From positions 1-7,764 of the forward strand of contig MGIZ01000023.1 of the NCBI GenBank assembly GCA_001794015.1: a stretch of 7,764 nucleotides of DNA, in the 5' to 3' direction. Both the position numbers and the translations under genes were made by a program. This document shows positions 4,378 to 7,764 of the stretch, one piece after another. Origin of the DNA: Candidatus Yanofskybacteria bacterium RIFCSPHIGHO2_01_FULL_39_8b (GTDB lineage Bacteria; Patescibacteriota; Minisyncoccia; 2-02-FULL-40-12; GWA2-44-9). Position 1 is the stretch's first letter, and every line of letters starts with the position of its first letter. Below the pieces are notes generated by a model. It did no database searches. It saw only the letters and a list, made by a program, of their open reading frames with translations, and was not told the DNA's origin.

Positions 4378-7300
4378 ATGAAATTCGTCCACCTTCACAC
4401 ACATAGCCACTATTCACTTCTCGACGGATTATCGCGCATAGATGAATTAGTTGCCAAAGCAAAAGAAATGAGGATGGAAGCCCTGGCAATTACCGATCAT
4501 GGTGTTATGTATGGCGCCATTGAGTTTTATAAAAAAGCAAAAAAAGCGGGAATTAAACCAATTTTGGGCTGTGAACTATATGTCGCTGAAAACTCAATGC
4601 ATGATAAGCGACCAAACATTGACGATAAGCGTTATCATCTGATAGTTTTGGCCGAAAACAACATCGGCTATAAAAACCTCATCAAGTTGGTAAGCGCCGC
4701 TCATCTTGAAGGATTTTATTACAAACCAAGAGTAGACAAAAATCTCTTGAAAAAACATTCCGAAGGATTAATCGGCCTTTCTGCTTGCCTCGGGGGTGAA
4801 TTATCAAAAGTATTACTATCCGGACACCACCAAAAAGCTAAAAAAGTTGCCCTGGAATATGAAGATATTTTTGGAAAAGGCAATTTTTTCATAGAACTTC
4901 AGCAGCATCCCCACATCGAAGATCAAAACAAAGTTACCCCGCAACTTATCCAACTGGCAAAAGAACTTGGCATACCAATGGTAGCTACTCAAGACTCTCA
5001 TTATACTCACGCCGACGATGCTCATGCCCACGATGTTCTTCTGGCGGTACAGACAGGAAATAAACTTGACGATACTGATCGTTTATCCATGAAAGAAGAT
5101 AATTTCTCCCTTCTTCACAGCCAAGAAATGTATGAAAAATTTAAAACTCTTGGTGAAGATGTGGTGCGGGAAGCATTTGAAAATACTAACAAAATAGCCG
5201 AGCGGTGTAATCTGGAAATAGAGCTAGGTAAAACCAAGCTTCCACCATTTCCCCTTCCTGAAAATTATAAAGATGCCAACGAGTATCTCAAAAAACTTGT
5301 TTACGATGGACTTGCCGTCCGTTACGGAAGCACGGAAATAACAGATGAAATAAACAATCGTCTGGAATATGAATTAAAAATAATAAGCCAAACCGGATTC
5401 GCTTCTTACTTTCTGATAGTCCAGGATTTCATTAACTGGGCAAAGAAAAATGGCATTATCGTCGGGCCGGGCCGAGGTTCAGCTGCCGGAAGCATTGTAA
5501 CCTATCTTCTTGGCATAACTAACATTGATCCGCTTAAATACAATCTCCTTTTTGAACGTTTTCTTAATCCCGAACGGGTATCCATGCCCGATATTGATAT
5601 TGATTTTGATGATGCCCGTCGAAATGAAGTCTTGAAATATGTAGCCGATAAATACGGCCACGACCATGTTGCCCAAGTAATAACTTTTGGCACAATGGCT
5701 GCCCGAGGCAGTATCAGAGATGCCGGCCGGGCTCTTGGATATTCATATGATTTTTGCGACAAGATAGCAAAGATGATCCCCCTGAATCCAAACCAGGGTA
5801 AATCCAGCCTAAAAAAAGCCGTTGAAGTCGTGGATGAGCTTAAACAAGCCTATAATCTAAATCTCGACGTTAAAAAGCTGGTTGATGCCGCTTCCCGTCT
5901 TGAGGGAGTAGCTCGCCATTCGTCAACTCATGCCTGCGCAGTCGTAATAACTCCCGAACCCCTGACTGAATATTTGCCCCTCCAGCGCGGCACAAACGAG
6001 AACGACATTATCACTCAATACGAAATGCACGCCATCGGAGATGATCTTGGTCTTTTAAAAATGGACTTTCTCGGTTTAGCCAATCTTACAATCATCGAAA
6101 ATACTCTTAAGGAAATAAAAAGAAATCATGGAATTGATATAAATATAGATTCCCTGCCCTTGGATGATAAAAAAACTTTTAAACTCCTTCAAACAGCTAA
6201 AACAACCGGGGTATTTCAGCTCGAAAGTTCGGGTATGAAGAGATATCTAAAGACCCTGAAGCCGACAACCATAGAAGATATCATCGTCATGATATCGTTA
6301 TACCGTCCCGGACCGCTCGAAACCGGCATGGTTGAAGAATATATTGAACGAAAACACGGCCGAAAAAAAATTTCATATCTTCATCCGTTAATGGAGCCCA
6401 TTCTAAATAACACCTACGGGATTATTGTTTATCAGGAACAGCTTATGCAGATCGCCAACATCTTGGCTAAATTTACTCTCCCCCAAGGATATACATTAAT
6501 AAAAGCAGTCGGTAAGAAAATTAAATCCCTACTTGACGAACAAAGAGAAAAGTTAATTGAAGGAATGGTAAATAATAATATAAACAGAGTAACCGCCGAA
6601 AAAGTTTGGGACTTCATAGAACCGTTCGCTCGTTACGGTTTTAATAAATCCCATGCCGCCTGTTACGCCCTTATCGGTTATCAAACTGCGTATCTAAAAG
6701 CTAACTATCCGACCGAATTCATGGCCGCCTTCATGAACAGTGAAACCGGAGACGTTGAAAGAATCGCCGTTTTAATCGAAGAATGCAAAGATATGGGTAT
6801 TGAGGTCCTATCCCCTTCCATAAACGAAAGCTATGAAAAATTTGCAGTAATTACCGCCAACGATAAGCCTTCTATACGATTTGGACTGACAGCCGTAAAA
6901 AATGTTGGTGAGAATGTTGTCTCAACAATAATAAGAGAGAGGGTAAATACCGGCTTATTTAAAACAGCCGAGGGTTTCGTATCAAGAATCCAAAATAAAG
7001 ATCTAAATAAAAAATCCCTTGAAAGTCTTATAAAATGCGGGGCTCTGGATAGCATGGGCGAGAGAAATACTCTCTTGCATAACCTCGAACAACTGCTTAA
7101 TCACGCCCGCGACAAACAAAAACATTCTTCAAACGGACAAATCAGCTTATTTGGAACTTCGACCGAAACCGAACTGCCTCCGCTAAAATTAGTTGTAGCT
7201 GAACCGGCTAAGTCTTGGGAAAAGCTATTATGGGAAAAAGAATTACTTGGCCTATATGTATCCGATCATCCGCTCAACACTTACCAGGCTGAACTAAAGC

Positions 7301-7599
7301 TAGAAAATGTAATACCGATTAAAAGCATTACCGTTAACACTCCAGGATCCGTTAAAATTGGCGGAGTTGTTACTAAGATTAATAAAATCGTTACTAAAAC
7401 CGGAAAACCCATGATGTTTTCCTGGATAGAAGATTTGACATCAAAAATAGAGGTAGTTATTTTTCCAAACGTACTTGAGCGCAATCCCGATATTTGGAAG
7501 GAAAATAATATTGTTATTGCCAGAGGCAGAATAAACGACCGCGACGGAGTTCTTAAATTACTATGTGATGAAGTTAAGCCTTTGGCATTGTCGGTTTAA
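4378..7599 (+). CDS. dnaE: DNA polymerase III subunit alpha (replicative polymerase)
   Basis: Catalytic subunit of the chromosomal replicase, a C-family polymerase. Complete at 1073 aa. The N-terminal PHP domain (about 1-280) opens H-L-H-T-H-S-H-Y-S-L-L-D-G and keeps all the metal ligands expected of an active PHP exonuclease: H7, H9, D16, H41, E66, H87, C137, D206 and H208. The palm and fingers follow, with G363-P-G-R-G-S-A-A-G-S, catalytic P404-D-I-D-I-D-F (D405, D407) and the third aspartate D563 in K-M-D-F-L-G-L. R643-P-G-P and Y752 to Y763 with N-K-S-H-A-A-C-Y are also conserved. A tandem helix-hairpin-helix region lies around 830-900, a sliding-clamp binding motif Q921-I-S-L-F, and an OB fold at about 990-1068. 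The protein ends there, lacking the further C-terminal domain that binds the clamp loader tau subunit in E. coli (1160 aa). The ATG at 4378 is the natural start. Confidence 0.98.
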   Translation: MKFVHLHTHSHYSLLDGLSRIDELVAKAKEMRMEALAITDHGVMYGAIEFYKKAKKAGIKPILGCELYVAENSMHDKRPNIDDKRYHLIVLAENNIGYKNLIKLVSAAHLEGFYYKPRVDKNLLKKHSEGLIGLSACLGGELSKVLLSGHHQKAKKVALEYEDIFGKGNFFIELQQHPHIEDQNKVTPQLIQLAKELGIPMVATQDSHYTHADDAHAHDVLLAVQTGNKLDDTDRLSMKEDNFSLLHSQEMYEKFKTLGEDVVREAFENTNKIAERCNLEIELGKTKLPPFPLPENYKDANEYLKKLVYDGLAVRYGSTEITDEINNRLEYELKIISQTGFASYFLIVQDFINWAKKNGIIVGPGRGSAAGSIVTYLLGITNIDPLKYNLLFERFLNPERVSMPDIDIDFDDARRNEVLKYVADKYGHDHVAQVITFGTMAARGSIRDAGRALGYSYDFCDKIAKMIPLNPNQGKSSLKKAVEVVDELKQAYNLNLDVKKLVDAASRLEGVARHSSTHACAVVITPEPLTEYLPLQRGTNENDIITQYEMHAIGDDLGLLKMDFLGLANLTIIENTLKEIKRNHGIDINIDSLPLDDKKTFKLLQTAKTTGVFQLESSGMKRYLKTLKPTTIEDIIVMISLYRPGPLETGMVEEYIERKHGRKKISYLHPLMEPILNNTYGIIVYQEQLMQIANILAKFTLPQGYTLIKAVGKKIKSLLDEQREKLIEGMVNNNINRVTAEKVWDFIEPFARYGFNKSHAACYALIGYQTAYLKANYPTEFMAAFMNSETGDVERIAVLIEECKDMGIEVLSPSINESYEKFAVITANDKPSIRFGLTAVKNVGENVVSTIIRERVNTGLFKTAEGFVSRIQNKDLNKKSLESLIKCGALDSMGERNTLLHNLEQLLNHARDKQKHSSNGQISLFGTSTETELPPLKLVVAEPAKSWEKLLWEKELLGLYVSDHPLNTYQAELKLENVIPIKSITVNTPGSVKIGGVVTKINKIVTKTGKPMMFSWIEDLTSKIEVVIFPNVLERNPDIWKENNIVIARGRINDRDGVLKLLCDEVKPLALSV

Positions 7600-7635
7600 C
7601 TCTCTGATATCCGAGTTGTCTAAAAATAAAGATTT

Positions 7636-7666
7636 AGGCCACCGCGAGCTATACTCTTGGTGGCCT
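7636..7666. terminator. GC-rich hairpin after dnaE
   Basis: AGGCCACC (7636-7643) and GGTGGCCT (7659-7666) are perfect 8-bp arms with a 15-base loop, starting 36 bp after the dnaE stop. Read on the plus strand the following bases (TGTTGCTTC) make a poor U-tract; read on the minus strand the hairpin is followed by AAATCTTTATTTTT, which is better. It may therefore end a minus-strand transcript entering from the right, dnaE, or both. Confidence 0.6.
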
Positions 7667-7673
7667 TGTTGCT

Positions 7674-7764
7674 TCACACGTTCCAATATACCCCCCACAC
7701 ATTCTCCTTCTCTTTTATGACCTGCACTAGGCGATGCATGTACAGCATTTCAGCTGTCATTTGC
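7674..7764 (-). other. GC-rich stretch; possible 3' end of a minus-strand gene or a structured RNA
   Basis: By my count 64 of 129 bases in 7636-7764 are G or C, clearly above the surrounding DNA. On the minus strand a frame is open from the window edge to TGA at 7674-7676, giving 29 residues that start Q-M-T-A-E-M-L-Y-M-H-R and end W-G-V-Y-W-N-V. It would be followed by the hairpin at 7636-7666 as terminator. I do not recognise the peptide. Compact pairing is also visible on the minus strand: ATGAC/GTCAT enclosing AGC/GCT and TGCA/TGCA stems, which could mean a structured RNA. Either reading is weak with so little sequence. Confidence 0.3.

Noticed and set aside
5479..5762. Two overlapping minus-strand frames (65 and 86 codons) within dnaE
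   Set aside because: They overlap the catalytic aspartate region of dnaE and each other; both are shadows.

Overview
The window looks like a piece of a small, AT-leaning bacterial chromosome, most likely from the Patescibacteria/CPR group (Parcubacteria-like). This lineage call is an inference. It rests on the familiar CPR-style flavour of the proteins (NusB beginning M-A-S-R-H-L-S-R-S, S16 beginning M-L-M-I-R-L-Q-R and carrying a Lys-rich then Ala/Pro-rich tail, a DnaE that stops right after its OB fold), on the rpmF-nusB-rnc gene order, on short leaders without Shine-Dalgarno sequences, and on odd A/T-word spacers between genes. All genes are housekeeping genes; there is no mobile element, CRISPR array, tRNA or rRNA that I can support.

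Layout. A minus-strand block runs from about 4264 down to 1: rpmF (ribosomal protein L32), nusB (antitermination factor), rnc (RNase III), a 47-codon small gene, a 125-codon helical gene of unknown function, rpsP (ribosomal protein S16) and glmS (glucosamine-6-phosphate synthase, cut by the window edge after 506 codons). On the plus strand, starting from a 113-bp divergent promoter region, lies dnaE (replicative DNA polymerase III alpha, 1073 aa, complete). After dnaE come a GC-rich hairpin at 7636-7666 and about 100 bp of unusually GC-rich sequence that may hold the end of another minus-strand gene or a structured RNA.

How the genes fit together. L32, S16, NusB and RNase III all serve ribosome production: two ribosomal proteins, the factor that promotes full-length rRNA transcription, and the nuclease that cuts rRNA precursors. 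GlmS feeds amino-sugar and cell-wall synthesis; DnaE copies the chromosome.

The most unusual content is non-coding. The three spacers behind rpmF, nusB and rnc (3974-4043, 3306-3436, 2512-2601) share one design: short words repeated with a 7-base period, different words in each spacer, arranged so that the second half is roughly the reverse complement of the first. Each would fold as a long imperfect hairpin in the transcript, and two of them flank the gene for the double-strand-specific RNase III. Separately, dnaE and glmS each have an extended -10 box (TGnTAWAAT) ending exactly 6 nt before the ATG, which predicts leaderless mRNAs; I see no convincing Shine-Dalgarno sequence before any gene here.
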